From CAVSJA01 sp963728145 (lineage in GTDB: Bacteria; Bacteroidota; Bacteroidia; Chitinophagales; Chitinophagaceae), in assembly GCA_963728145.1 (NCBI GenBank), contig CAVSJA010000009.1, forward strand, positions 1 to 64,000: 64,000 bases of DNA, given 5' to 3'. This document shows positions 8,079 through 15,918 of the stretch, piece by piece (positions within the stretch are counted from its first letter, which is position 1; each line of letters starts with the position of its first letter). A program made the translations under genes and the position numbers. The notes under the pieces were generated by a model, which saw only the letters and a program-made list of their open reading frames with translations, ran no database searches and was not told the origin of the DNA.

Positions 8079-8378
8079 TTATGATAACGTATCAAACAAA
8101 TCCTTCCACTCAGGATTAAATTTCGTTATCAATTCATCCTTCCATTTTCTTCTCCATTTCTTCAATTGTCTTTCTCTTGTATGAGCATCTTCAATGCAAT
8201 CATGATCCTCATAATACACCAACTTATCGCAATTATATTTTGCAGTAAATGATGTTGGATATGCTCTTTCACGATGTTCTATTACGCGAAATAACAATTC
8301 GGAGCTTGATCCGATGTATAAGACCGTGTTGTATTTATTGGTCATGATATAAACCGATCCACCGTAATTCAATTTCAT
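8079..8378 (-). CDS. GIY-YIG nuclease family protein, copy 1
   Basis: A 99-residue single-domain GIY-YIG protein of the UPF0213-like group. The signature is VYI (9-11) with YIG (21-23), followed by the catalytic-type Arg in LLFRVIEH (Arg31) and a Glu in RERQLKKW. I take the start at MKLNYGG (8376-8378) because copy 2 at 14.1 kb starts there and the similarity ends there; a longer frame starts at 8429. The two copies differ by 3 amino acids but by about 27 bases, so the protein sequence has been conserved by selection. Both are enclosed by family A palindromes, which suggests that the nuclease and the palindrome belong to one mobile or repeat-maintaining unit. The target is unknown. Confidence 0.85.
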   Translation of the reverse strand: MKLNYGGSVYIMTNKYNTVLYIGSSSELLFRVIEHRERAYPTSFTAKYNCDKLVYYEDHDCIEDAHTRERQLKKWRRKWKDELITKFNPEWKDLFDTLS

Positions 8379-8410
8379 ACGACAACAGTAGTGAAGAGGG
8401 TAGTAATTGT

Positions 8411-8450
8411 AATGAGGAAAAAACGACAAAATGATGAGGTTTTTCTCATT
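8411..8450. repeat. Inverted repeat upstream of GIY-YIG copy 1
   Basis: AATGAGGAAAAAACG and GAGGTTTTTCTCATT form an imperfect stem about 33 bases upstream of the GIY-YIG start. The same element is present before copy 2 at 14436-14475, so it belongs to the mobile block, perhaps as its leader or promoter region. Confidence 0.65.
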
Positions 8451-8484
8451 GATTATTAGCGGGCATTTAGTAAATGCCTTCTTG

Positions 8485-8670
8485 TTGGTAGGGGGTCCCC
8501 GCTTGGTGTCATCATTTCGTTAGAGCCTGAAGGTATACCGCGGGGATGACGATCATGGGAGGCGGAACTTGCAATATTGTTTGCTAAGGAGGGGCTATAA
8601 TTATTAGCAGGGGGTCCCCGCTTGGTGCCATCATTTCGTTAGTCTCTGGAGCTACACCGCGGGGATGACG
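8485..8670 (-). repeat. Two reversed family A palindromes
   Basis: Units at 8485-8551 and 8606-8670, reversed relative to the pair on the other side of the GIY-YIG gene. The gene is therefore bracketed by inverted copies (7883-8070 and 8485-8670). The common spacer follows to about 8725. Confidence 0.9.
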
Positions 8671-8729
8671 TTCTTGGGTGTGTGGGTTGCACGACTGTAT
8701 CTGAGTGTGGGTGCTTAAGTACTGGCCCA

Positions 8730-10385
8730 TCATTTCAACGGCGTCTTGCTCTCAACCAGTATCGGCACTGTTTCCAATTCCTCTTCATTTAATCGTGGAT
8801 CACGAATAAGCATTTTCTTTTTTGCCAAAGAATTTTTAACCCATTTTTCCAACCGATGATGTATTGGAACGAGTACCGCAGCAATGGCGACAAGGATCAA
8901 TAGCATTTCTACCTGCGAATGGTGCGTCCATTCTTCAATGAATGGATGAATAAAGAGATTGATGAACTCGAATACCATCAATAATGCAAAGATGCCAAAG
9001 AATTGAAGCGTGCGTGGCTTTATCCGCCTCCTGCTTAGCAAGATCAGAAATACTATAAAGGAGATAAGAAAAATTGAAATTCCCATGAGCTGCAAATTCT
9101 TTTTCCGCACCTCCCTTGCCAGCTCTTTTTCTTCTGCTACCTGTTTTTGCCGCTGCTCTTCTTTATAGGAAAGAAATTGAACATGACGAACTTTTTCCTG
9201 GCTGAACAGGCTGTCCTTTGCCATCAATCGTATTCCCTGATATTTAAAAGCACTATCAATCTTACCTTTTGCCTGATACGCTTTGGTTAACAGGTCGCTC
9301 GCTTCCATGATGTTTTTGATCACTGAAGAATGCATGGCAAGGATGGATGCCTCGTTAGCATAATAAATGCAAGAATCGAATTGGTTTCTCTTATAGAAAT
9401 ATTTAGCCAATGCGATATAATCGAGACTCAACAGGTACTCGCCTTTTTGTGTAAGGTCATGCTGAATGGCCAATCTGTAATACTCAAGTGCAATCCCATC
9501 TTCACCCCTTTTCTCATGTACAACACCAAGGTTTTTTAACATTGCTCCTTTATACTTGTTGACATTTCCTCTCGTAAACATTTCCAGCGTAAGACCGCAG
9601 TATTTCATTGCGGAATCCAACTGGCCAGTGCCCACGTAACAAACTCCCAGGTGCATATAAATATAAATCAGGAGTCCATCATTGGTTGGAGCTGCCAGGT
9701 CATACGCTTTGAAAAAATTGTTAAGAGCCGATTGAAAATTCTCCTGCGCTTCGAAGATCATTCCAATTTGGAAATAGACATCTTTGAGAAAATCCGGTCT
9801 TTTTATTTTTTCAAAAAGTTCTATTGACCGCAAGTTCAGCTCCAGCGCAAACGGATAGTTGCCCGTAAGATAAACGCAATAGGCCATTTGCGAATAAGCA
9901 AATGCTTCTTCGAATTGATCTTTATGGCGTTTGGCCAGATCAACTTTGAGTCTGCCATAGTAAAGGCTGCTATCGGGACGGGATACCTGATAATAAAAGA
10001 ATAGACTATTTAGAAACGAAACCCGGAATTCATAGTCGCCATAACCGGTGCTGTCGAGCATGTGTGCTACCTTTTTATAGATTTGCATCGCCGCAGTTCT
10101 TTTTCCGACGTTTTCATGAACCTCTCCAATGTTTTTAGTTGACCAAAACAGTCCCTTAGTGTATTCTAATTCTTCAGCTAAATGCACAGCCTGGTTATAG
10201 AAATAGATGGCGCTGTCTGAATCCTTGTATTTGTAATAATCTCCCAAATTTTGCAAAGCAATTACCCTCACCGTATCTTTTTTTGAATTGGAAAGCGCTT
10301 TCAACAAGTCTGGCAATTCGTTATCAGCCGCTAATAAGCTGAAGCTTCCCATAATAAGCACTGAACTTAGCATCCATTTTTTCAT
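8730..10385 (-). CDS. TPR-repeat inner-membrane protein
   Basis: This 551-residue protein has a signal peptide (MKKWMLSSVLIMGSFSLLAA), then about ten tetratricopeptide-like helical repeats up to residue about 400 (for example DSAIYFYNQAVHLAEELEY, AFAYSQMAYCVYLTGNYPFA, ALEYYRLAIQHDLTQKGEYL). A coiled segment (EEQRQKQVAEEKELAREVRK) and three hydrophobic segments (LMGISIFLISFIVFLILL, FFGIFALLMVFEFINLFI, VEMLLILVAIAAVLVPI) follow. The layout resembles Bacteroidota TPR sensor proteins, but the C-terminus has neither a histidine kinase nor a HTH domain. Function unknown, probably a periplasmic protein-protein scaffold anchored in the inner membrane. Monocistronic. Confidence 0.8.
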   Translation of the reverse strand: MKKWMLSSVLIMGSFSLLAADNELPDLLKALSNSKKDTVRVIALQNLGDYYKYKDSDSAIYFYNQAVHLAEELEYTKGLFWSTKNIGEVHENVGKRTAAMQIYKKVAHMLDSTGYGDYEFRVSFLNSLFFYYQVSRPDSSLYYGRLKVDLAKRHKDQFEEAFAYSQMAYCVYLTGNYPFALELNLRSIELFEKIKRPDFLKDVYFQIGMIFEAQENFQSALNNFFKAYDLAAPTNDGLLIYIYMHLGVCYVGTGQLDSAMKYCGLTLEMFTRGNVNKYKGAMLKNLGVVHEKRGEDGIALEYYRLAIQHDLTQKGEYLLSLDYIALAKYFYKRNQFDSCIYYANEASILAMHSSVIKNIMEASDLLTKAYQAKGKIDSAFKYQGIRLMAKDSLFSQEKVRHVQFLSYKEEQRQKQVAEEKELAREVRKKNLQLMGISIFLISFIVFLILLSRRRIKPRTLQFFGIFALLMVFEFINLFIHPFIEEWTHHSQVEMLLILVAIAAVLVPIHHRLEKWVKNSLAKKKMLIRDPRLNEEELETVPILVESKTPLK

Positions 10386-10526
10386 GGTAATCTGTTTGAT
10401 GTTGGGGGTATTCTAAAGGTACTGTGATTTTAGGCGGATTCGTTCTCGAATAGATCGCTGGAATGCCTGTTTTTGTTTGACAATAATCATATAATAAGTA
10501 GCTTTAAAAGCCTTTGCACAAGGATT

Positions 10527-11423
10527 ATGGAAAAGATCTTCATACAGATTGCCGCATATCGCGATCCTCAATTGTTGCCAACACTTAGGGATTGCCTGGC
10601 AAATGCAAGTGATCCCGAACGATTGCAGTTTTGTATTGCATGGCAGCATAACCCGGAAGACGAATGGGATAACCTGAATGAGTTCAAAGATGATCCGCGT
10701 TTTATAATTCTCGATATATCTTATCTCGATGCGGCCGGTCCATGTCGCGCAAGAAACCTTATTCAACAACAGTATGCCGGAGAAGAATACACGCTTCAAC
10801 TAGACTCACATCATCGATTCGAAGAGGATTGGGATCAAACGCTTATTACAATGTTGAAGGATCTTCAACAAAAGGGATATCCCAAACCCGCGATTACTAC
10901 CTATGCTCCCGTTTACAATGCCGTCACTGAAGAAAGGCTGGGCTTCCCTACAAAAATGATCTTTGACAAATTCATTCCCGAAGGAGTGGTGCTCTTTTTG
11001 CCAATATCTATTATCGATCCTTCAGATTTATCCGATCCGATTCCCTCAAAATTCTATTCTGCTCATTTTTGTTTTACGCTCGGAAGTTTTTGTACCGAAG
11101 TGCTGCATGACCCAAACTATTATTTTCACGGAGAAGAAATAAATATTGCTGCAAGGGCTTTTACAAAAGGATATGATTTTTTCCATCCGAATAAAATCAT
11201 CCTTTATCATGAATATACCCGGGAAGGGCGTGTGAAGCAATGGGATGATAATCCCAAATGGTCTGAATTCAATGAAGCATCTTTTCATCGAAACCGGATC
11301 CTGTTTGGAATGGAAGAAGGCAATATTGATTTCGGAATCTATGGATTCGGAACCGAAAGATCCCTTGCAGACTATGAGCAGTTTACGGGGATTGATTTTT
11401 CTGAAAGGACGTTTGAGCAATAG
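10527..11423 (+). CDS. GlcNAc-transferase-like glycosyltransferase (Skp1-type GlcNAc transferase family)
   Basis: A 298-residue protein starting MEKIFIQIAAYRDPQLLPTL, the typical start of the UDP-GlcNAc transferase family first known from the Dictyostelium Skp1 enzyme. Further family marks are PCRARNLIQQQYAGEEYTLQLDSHHRF (with a D-x-H metal site near 104-107), NYYFHGEEINIAARAF, and the Pro/His stretch DFFHPNKIILYHEY. The fold is GT-A. Eukaryotic members glycosylate hydroxyproline on proteins; bacterial substrates are unknown to me. An in-frame ATG 54 bases upstream is possible, but the family start fits 10527. It stands alone. Confidence 0.8.
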   Translation: MEKIFIQIAAYRDPQLLPTLRDCLANASDPERLQFCIAWQHNPEDEWDNLNEFKDDPRFIILDISYLDAAGPCRARNLIQQQYAGEEYTLQLDSHHRFEEDWDQTLITMLKDLQQKGYPKPAITTYAPVYNAVTEERLGFPTKMIFDKFIPEGVVLFLPISIIDPSDLSDPIPSKFYSAHFCFTLGSFCTEVLHDPNYYFHGEEINIAARAFTKGYDFFHPNKIILYHEYTREGRVKQWDDNPKWSEFNEASFHRNRILFGMEEGNIDFGIYGFGTERSLADYEQFTGIDFSERTFEQ

Positions 11424-11463
11424 GCAAGGGGCAATGAGTCTCCAAATTACGTTTCAAGGTTCT

Positions 11464-11695
11464 CGCAGAGTCTCCCGCCTCGGCAACTTACACATTCAAG
11501 AATCTTGCGGCGGGGACTCTGCGATGCCCGCAGGGCTGATGAAATGCAACATCGAATTAAACGCAATTAGAATGAGTAGTTGATGAAATGACAATTGAAA
11601 TAGGTGCGTATCTATTGTCCCGCCAAGGCGGGACAGCGCAGAGTCCCCCGCGAGATGCGTTTAATTTCAGAGAGCTTGCTGGGGGAGACTCTGCG
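11464..11695. repeat. Two family B palindromes
   Basis: Unit 11464-11523 runs from CGCAGAGTCTCCCGC to CGGGGACTCTGCG; unit 11637-11695 from CGCAGAGTCCCCCGC to GGGGGAGACTCTGCG. The linker (GATGAAATGACAATTGAAATAGGTGCGTATCTATTGTCCCGCC in several pieces) is the same as in the 20.4-22.8 and 30.0-30.7 kb arrays. Confidence 0.85.
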
Positions 11696-11734
11696 GGGAC
11701 TTCTGAAAAATAAAAGACAAAAAATTGAACGAGA

Positions 11735-11885
11735 TCAACCGGAATTATAGTTAAGTTGTTTTAAAGCAATGCTTTTGATTTTTATTTCAGAATTATAACC
11801 TCCTTTGCGTACCAGCCGGAACTTAAGATTTCCGTTTATAGAAGAGAGGTTGAGCTTTTTCGTTATATCAAATTCAAAACGCTTT
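11735..11885 (-). pseudogene. Detached C-terminal domain of the tyrosinase gene (frameshifted)
   Basis: In the frame one base off from the tyrosinase, the minus strand continues APHEAEKEKRFEFDITKKLN, then SSINGNLKFRLVRKGGYNSE and IKIKSIALKQLNYNSG before a TGA at 11735-11737. The RFEFDITKKL...LKFRLVRKGG pattern is like the C-terminal beta domain of plant-type polyphenol oxidases (KFDV-like). One indel near 11885-11900 would restore a single longer protein, so this end is either lost or a sequencing error. Confidence 0.6.
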
Positions 11886-13208
11886 TCCTTTTCTGCTTCG
11901 TGTGGTGCCGTCCATATGTGCCATATGATTATCCGTAGCTTTCAATTCATGTCGGTGTTTACCAACAAAAGTAAAATGTCCAATCAAACGGGAACCTGAC
12001 GAGCTTTCCAGGTATAATTCGTAAATACCGAGTGTTTGATTTGAATAACTAACGGTTATGTCCAACAGAAATAAATTCTTTTCCAGTGGGAGCCTGGTCA
12101 TTTTGATCGGCTGAGCCGGAAATCGAACTGTAAAGGAAAGGTTACTGCTGCTAACAATTTTTCCAATTTGCGTTTGTCCGAGCAATACCGCAGGATTTGC
12201 AGTACGGGTTGGAACCTTTCTGATTTTGTTCCTCAATACATCATAATTATAATCCATTGAGTTGATCCGGTAGAGAACTTCTTCCATGGAATAAACGATC
12301 TTATGCTCATCATTCTCATCAAAGAAAATGTATCGCCAGGGAATTGCTTTTAGACTGTCGAGAATTGGTAAGGACCCATTCCGCGAAACTTCCCAACGCT
12401 GCCACAGAAAATCGACATTGGCATGATGCAACCAGAAAATAGGATCAAAGGCCGCCGTTTGAAAGTCCCACATCAATCCTACCGTATCCCGCTGGTAAAC
12501 TTTATTCCAAAGAAGCTTGCTCGAATCCTGAGTGCAATACCAACCACCAACTACGGGATGAATAATACTGTGCGGAACATAGCTCAAAAGATTATTGAAC
12601 ATATTATAAAGTCTGGAACTGTCTGCATGGGTTGCCGTCAACCAAAGGTCCAGGCATTTTCCCATTGGCTTGCCCTGGTTAAGGTCTGCCCTTCTTGCTG
12701 GTTCAAACAAAGACGAGTTGCTGTCGCGAAAAATTGCCGGGAGTATGCGATTTTTTGGATTAGTATAATCCCAGTAGGGCAGCGCGAAATCTTTTTTTCC
12801 GGAAAATTTGCGAACAATTTTTTCAAAATGCCAGAGAAAAAGCCGGTGCCAGGTGAGGAAATGTATATTGGTATGCGGACAACAGTCCCAACCAGTCAGC
12901 GTATCCTTTACAGTGATGAAGCGCGGACAAAGCGGGTTGCCATTGGGTATCGAATCGGGCACTGCGTGGATGGCGCCCTGATAATACCAACTCAAAGCTG
13001 ATTCGCAAGGCAGGGAACGCATTATACGAATTGCTTTTTCCATCGCTTTCAAATCCGGCAGGGCTTCTGGACTAGCCGCGTTTTTGCGGATGTATAAAAC
13101 AGTTTCTTTTTTTTCGGGGGCTTTCTTCAGTTCCTGGGAATACGAATCTTGTACATAAATGATTGAGGACAGAAAAAGGCATTGAAGAACGGCTTTGATC
13201 GAAGGCAT
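11874..13208 (-). CDS. Secreted tyrosinase/polyphenol-oxidase-like copper enzyme
   Basis: The 444-residue frame has a signal peptide (cleavage after about SYSQ, residue 25) and both copper sites of type-3 copper proteins. CuA lies in WDCCPHTNIHFLTWHRLFLW (about 107-126, with His127 next). CuB combines the His of SIIHPVVGG with DPIFWLHHANVDFLWQRW. Family members hydroxylate phenols and oxidise catechols to quinones with O2. The layout (signal, catalytic domain, beta domain) is like plant PPO. The last 11 residues (TTRSRKGKAF-type) look out of frame, and the true C-terminal domain continues in another frame (11735-11885). The catalytic core is complete, so activity could survive. Confidence 0.85.
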   Translation of the reverse strand: MPSIKAVLQCLFLSSIIYVQDSYSQELKKAPEKKETVLYIRKNAASPEALPDLKAMEKAIRIMRSLPCESALSWYYQGAIHAVPDSIPNGNPLCPRFITVKDTLTGWDCCPHTNIHFLTWHRLFLWHFEKIVRKFSGKKDFALPYWDYTNPKNRILPAIFRDSNSSLFEPARRADLNQGKPMGKCLDLWLTATHADSSRLYNMFNNLLSYVPHSIIHPVVGGWYCTQDSSKLLWNKVYQRDTVGLMWDFQTAAFDPIFWLHHANVDFLWQRWEVSRNGSLPILDSLKAIPWRYIFFDENDEHKIVYSMEEVLYRINSMDYNYDVLRNKIRKVPTRTANPAVLLGQTQIGKIVSSSNLSFTVRFPAQPIKMTRLPLEKNLFLLDITVSYSNQTLGIYELYLESSSGSRLIGHFTFVGKHRHELKATDNHMAHMDGTTRSRKGKAF

Positions 13209-13317
13209 GAGCGTTCTGGTATTCTGGTTTTAGGGGAATCGAGAGTCTCGACTTAAGGTAGGCCTTTTTGATCACTTGTTATTAAAAGAACCAATGCAGG
13301 AGCTGATCAAACATGGA

Positions 13318-13810
13318 TTAATTTCGCCGCTTTGATATATACGCATCAATATGCCTTTCCAACCATTTCACCTTTGTGAGATCATACCTGATCTCGTTCC
13401 TTGGATTCTTAATGTAAGTAAGCCAATGATCCGCCTTAGTATGTGACCAAACAATCCGGTTTGCATACTTCAAGCGTATCGTTGGCAAGCGTGATCGATG
13501 AATCGTTCAGTTCAATCATTTTCCATCGCGCATCAGCGCCGACGAAGTATACATCTTTGTCAATTATCCGGAACGCGCCGTTTTCTTTTACTACCGTATC
13601 TGTTTTTGATACTGAAATCGTAAAATTGATCAGCGTGCCGTCATTCAATACTCTCCATGATTCGTAAAAGGGTCCGCCACTATAAGTACCTTGCCAACTG
13701 CCGACAAGCCACTTCATCATTGCAATACGATTGTCCGCCTTGCTTTTTTGCGCAATGGCAGTTAAACCAAGAGCGAATGTGCAAACACCGAGCAGGAGCT
13801 TTCTCTTCAT
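13318..13810 (-). pseudogene. DUF6265-like secreted protein split by a frameshift
   Basis: The first part (ATG at 13808-13810) encodes a signal peptide (MKRKLLLGVCTFALGLTAIA), then MMKWLVGSWQGTYSGGPFYE and SWRVLNDGTLINF, the pattern of DUF6265-like lipocalin-type proteins. The frame stops at 13436 after LEVCKPDCLVTY. Shifting frame at about 13470 gives a natural continuation LKYANRIVWSHTKADHWLTY, then KNPRNEIRYDLTKVKWLERH and IDAYISKRRN, ending at TAA 13318-13320. So the gene of about 163 codons is broken by one indel. A remnant of the same C-terminus is found at 4428-4500. Confidence 0.7.
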
Positions 13811-13957
13811 ATACTTAAATCTCGGAATTTTTAGTCAAAATTCCAGACCTTAATAATAGGAGAAAAAGGAATTTGTCTGGAATGTCTTTCCGGCATCTCC
13901 TACCAATACTCAAGCATCCACACCCAGAAATAGTCGTGCAACTCGCGCCCCCAAGAT

Positions 13958-14108
13958 CGTCATCCCCGCGGCGTAACTTCAGGATCTAACGAAATGAAGC
14001 AGCCAAGCGGGGATCCCCAACCAACTAAGATCGTCACGCTTTATAGGGGCTCCCCGCTTGGCTGTGTTGATTGCGTTAGTTCCTAAATGTACGCCGCGGG
14101 GATTCACG
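13958..14108. repeat. Two family A palindromes facing each other, touching GIY-YIG copy 2
   Basis: A forward unit (13958-14025) and a reversed one (14044-14108). The last bases of the second, GGGGATTCACG, contain the TGA stop codon (minus strand, 14104-14106) of GIY-YIG copy 2, so gene and palindrome overlap. Confidence 0.9.
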
Positions 14109-14403
14109 ATAACGTATCAAACAAATCCTTCCACTCAGGATTAAATTTTGTAATTAATTCATCTTTCCATTTCCTTCTCCATTTCTTCAATTGCCTTTCT
14201 CTGTTATGAGCATCTTCTATGCAATCATGATCTTCATAGTACACTAACTTATCGCAATTGTACTTTGCAGTAAATGATGTTGGATATGCTCTTTCACGAT
14301 GTTCTATTATCCGAAAAAGCAATTCAGAGCTTGATCCGACGTACAAAACTGTGTTGTACTTATTAGTCATGATATAAACCGACCCGCCGTAATTCAATTT
14401 CAT
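14104..14403 (-). CDS. GIY-YIG nuclease family protein, copy 2
   Basis: A 99-residue GIY-YIG domain protein, identical to copy 1 (8079-8378) except for three residues (Val22, Ile32, Asn67 here). It carries VYI/YVG, the Arg of LLFRIIEH and the Glu of RERQLKKW, so the active-site pattern is intact. Its stop codon lies inside a family A palindrome, and its upstream side has the same AATGAG inverted repeat and two reversed family A palindromes as copy 1. The two blocks are thus copies of one element of about 800 bp. A single-domain nuclease of this size could nick or cut the palindromes to move or maintain them; this is inference. Confidence 0.85.
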   Translation of the reverse strand: MKLNYGGSVYIMTNKYNTVLYVGSSSELLFRIIEHRERAYPTSFTAKYNCDKLVYYEDHDCIEDAHNRERQLKKWRRKWKDELITKFNPEWKDLFDTLS

Positions 14404-14435
14404 ATACCAACAATAACAATGAGGCTGGTGATTGC

Positions 14436-14475
14436 AATGAGGAAAAAACGGCTAAAAGATGAGGTTTTTCTCATT
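14436..14475. repeat. Inverted repeat upstream of GIY-YIG copy 2
   Basis: Same AATGAGGAAAAAACG / GAGGTTTTTCTCATT stem as at 8411-8450, at the same distance from the gene start. Confidence 0.65.
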
Positions 14476-14509
14476 GATTATGGGAAGGTCTTTTGTAAAT
14501 GCCTGCTAG

Positions 14510-14719
14510 TTGGTAGGGGATCCCAAGCCTGCCCCACAGTCCCATGCGGGGCTTGGTGCCATCATTTCGTTAGTCCATGAAGTTATACCGCGGGGATGAC
14601 GGACTTGGTGGTGCGAGTTGCACGACTGTTTCTGAGTGTGGGTGCATAATTATTGACTGGGGGTCCCCGCTTGGTTGCATCATTTCGTTAGACCTTGAAG
14701 TTGTACCGCGGGGATGACG
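14510..14719 (-). repeat. Two reversed family A palindromes, one with an insertion
   Basis: The first unit (14510-14601) holds about 25 extra bases (AAGCCTGCCCCACAGTCCCA then TGCGGGG), themselves a small GC-rich hairpin. The second (14657-14719) is normal. The common spacer lies between them. Confidence 0.85.
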
Positions 14720-14765
14720 TGCTTGAGGGTGTGAGTTGCACAACTATTGTTATCGCATCAATCGA

Positions 14766-15746
14766 TTACCATTTATCCAACCCCAACAACTTCCTCCCCA
14801 ACTCACTCAACTCCGCCACTCCATGCCTCGTTTTTTCCCATCCCCTCGGATCTCCCGGAAACGCATAACCTTCCGGCGCTTTCTTTTCTTTCCAGGAAGA
14901 AATCCGCCATTCGCGTAATGCATCATTATCTTCTTCTGCAGGCATCATTGAAATGTATTGCGCCATTCGCACTTTGTTGCCGCTTGTATTTGCCCGAATG
15001 CCATGAGGTTCGAGGCTATTAAAGATGAGAAGATCACCAGCTTCCATTGGCACTTTCACAATTTCAAATCCTGTTGTATCTGGTTTGAAGTGATCGCGAT
15101 CTTCGGGTTGCGTGAGTTTCCATGTATCGAATGTGCGATACAGTTCGGGTACACATTGAAATCCTCCCATGCTTAGATCGGTCTGATCAGCCAGGGCCAA
15201 TACACCCTGTACATTTACCGGTTTTGTTTCGGGATCATAATCCCAATGTATAAACGCTTTGTATTCATGGCCGGGTCGAATGGGAAAATTCAGGTTTGCC
15301 CGATCAATAGTTACCCATAATTTTTCTGTACCCCAGATATCTGCAAATGCCTGGTGAACTTTTGGATGCTGCCGGTTGTCCCACAAGTATTGATGATTGT
15401 ACATTTCAACCATTCCGGTATTAGTAAGCTCAAGCATTTTCATTTCGGCACGTGGAGGAGCATACCATGTTTCAGGATCATTGGGATCTTTTTCTTCGAA
15501 CTCCCATAGAAATTTTGCTAAGCGATCTGTTTGATCTTTTGGAACGGCATTCTTGATTACGATATATCCATTATTTATCCAAAACTGCCAGTCTTCTTCA
15601 CTCAATACGCGAAGCGGCTCGCCATTGCTGCGATCATTCAATTTCTTATTACTACTCTTTGCTGTGGAAGGATTGCCGGGAATATCTTTATGCGCATTTG
15701 GCGCCATGGTTGGTGCCATTGTCGGAGCCATTGTTTTTTGTTCCAT
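14766..15746 (-). CDS. Phytanoyl-CoA dioxygenase (PhyH) family Fe(II)/2-oxoglutarate oxygenase
   Basis: This 326-residue protein has the PhyH double-stranded beta-helix with the iron ligands visible: His167 and Asp169 in FIHWDYD, and His248 in EPHGIRANTSGNKVRMAQ, where Arg260 would bind 2-oxoglutarate. It begins with a low-complexity MEQKTMAPTMAPTMAP; a longer frame from 15812 adds 22 unlikely residues, so I prefer the ATG at 15744-15746. No signal peptide. Family members hydroxylate CoA esters or small metabolites; the substrate here cannot be told. It is transcribed alone, away from the S74 surface protein on the other strand. Confidence 0.85.
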   Translation of the reverse strand: MEQKTMAPTMAPTMAPNAHKDIPGNPSTAKSSNKKLNDRSNGEPLRVLSEEDWQFWINNGYIVIKNAVPKDQTDRLAKFLWEFEEKDPNDPETWYAPPRAEMKMLELTNTGMVEMYNHQYLWDNRQHPKVHQAFADIWGTEKLWVTIDRANLNFPIRPGHEYKAFIHWDYDPETKPVNVQGVLALADQTDLSMGGFQCVPELYRTFDTWKLTQPEDRDHFKPDTTGFEIVKVPMEAGDLLIFNSLEPHGIRANTSGNKVRMAQYISMMPAEEDNDALREWRISSWKEKKAPEGYAFPGDPRGWEKTRHGVAELSELGRKLLGLDKW

Positions 15747-15918
15747 ATAGCAGGCTTTTGATGATCTGAATTTACCAAAAATCTGTCGGATAATTCTCCC
15801 AGACAGGAACATCTCATAACTGCCCCTAACTTTTGTTCTATTGTTCCCTAGCTGCTACTCAAATATCTTTTAAAGGAGGGGTAGTCTCTCATTGACTCAA
15901 AACTCAAAAAGATTTTTT

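Noticed and set aside
10413..10799. 128-codon minus-strand frame upstream of the TPR gene
   Set aside because: Overlaps the start of the GlcNAc-transferase-like gene on the other strand, which has clear family motifs.
12423..13001. 192-codon plus-strand frame
   Set aside because: Antisense to the tyrosinase catalytic domain, whose copper-site motifs prove the minus strand to be coding.
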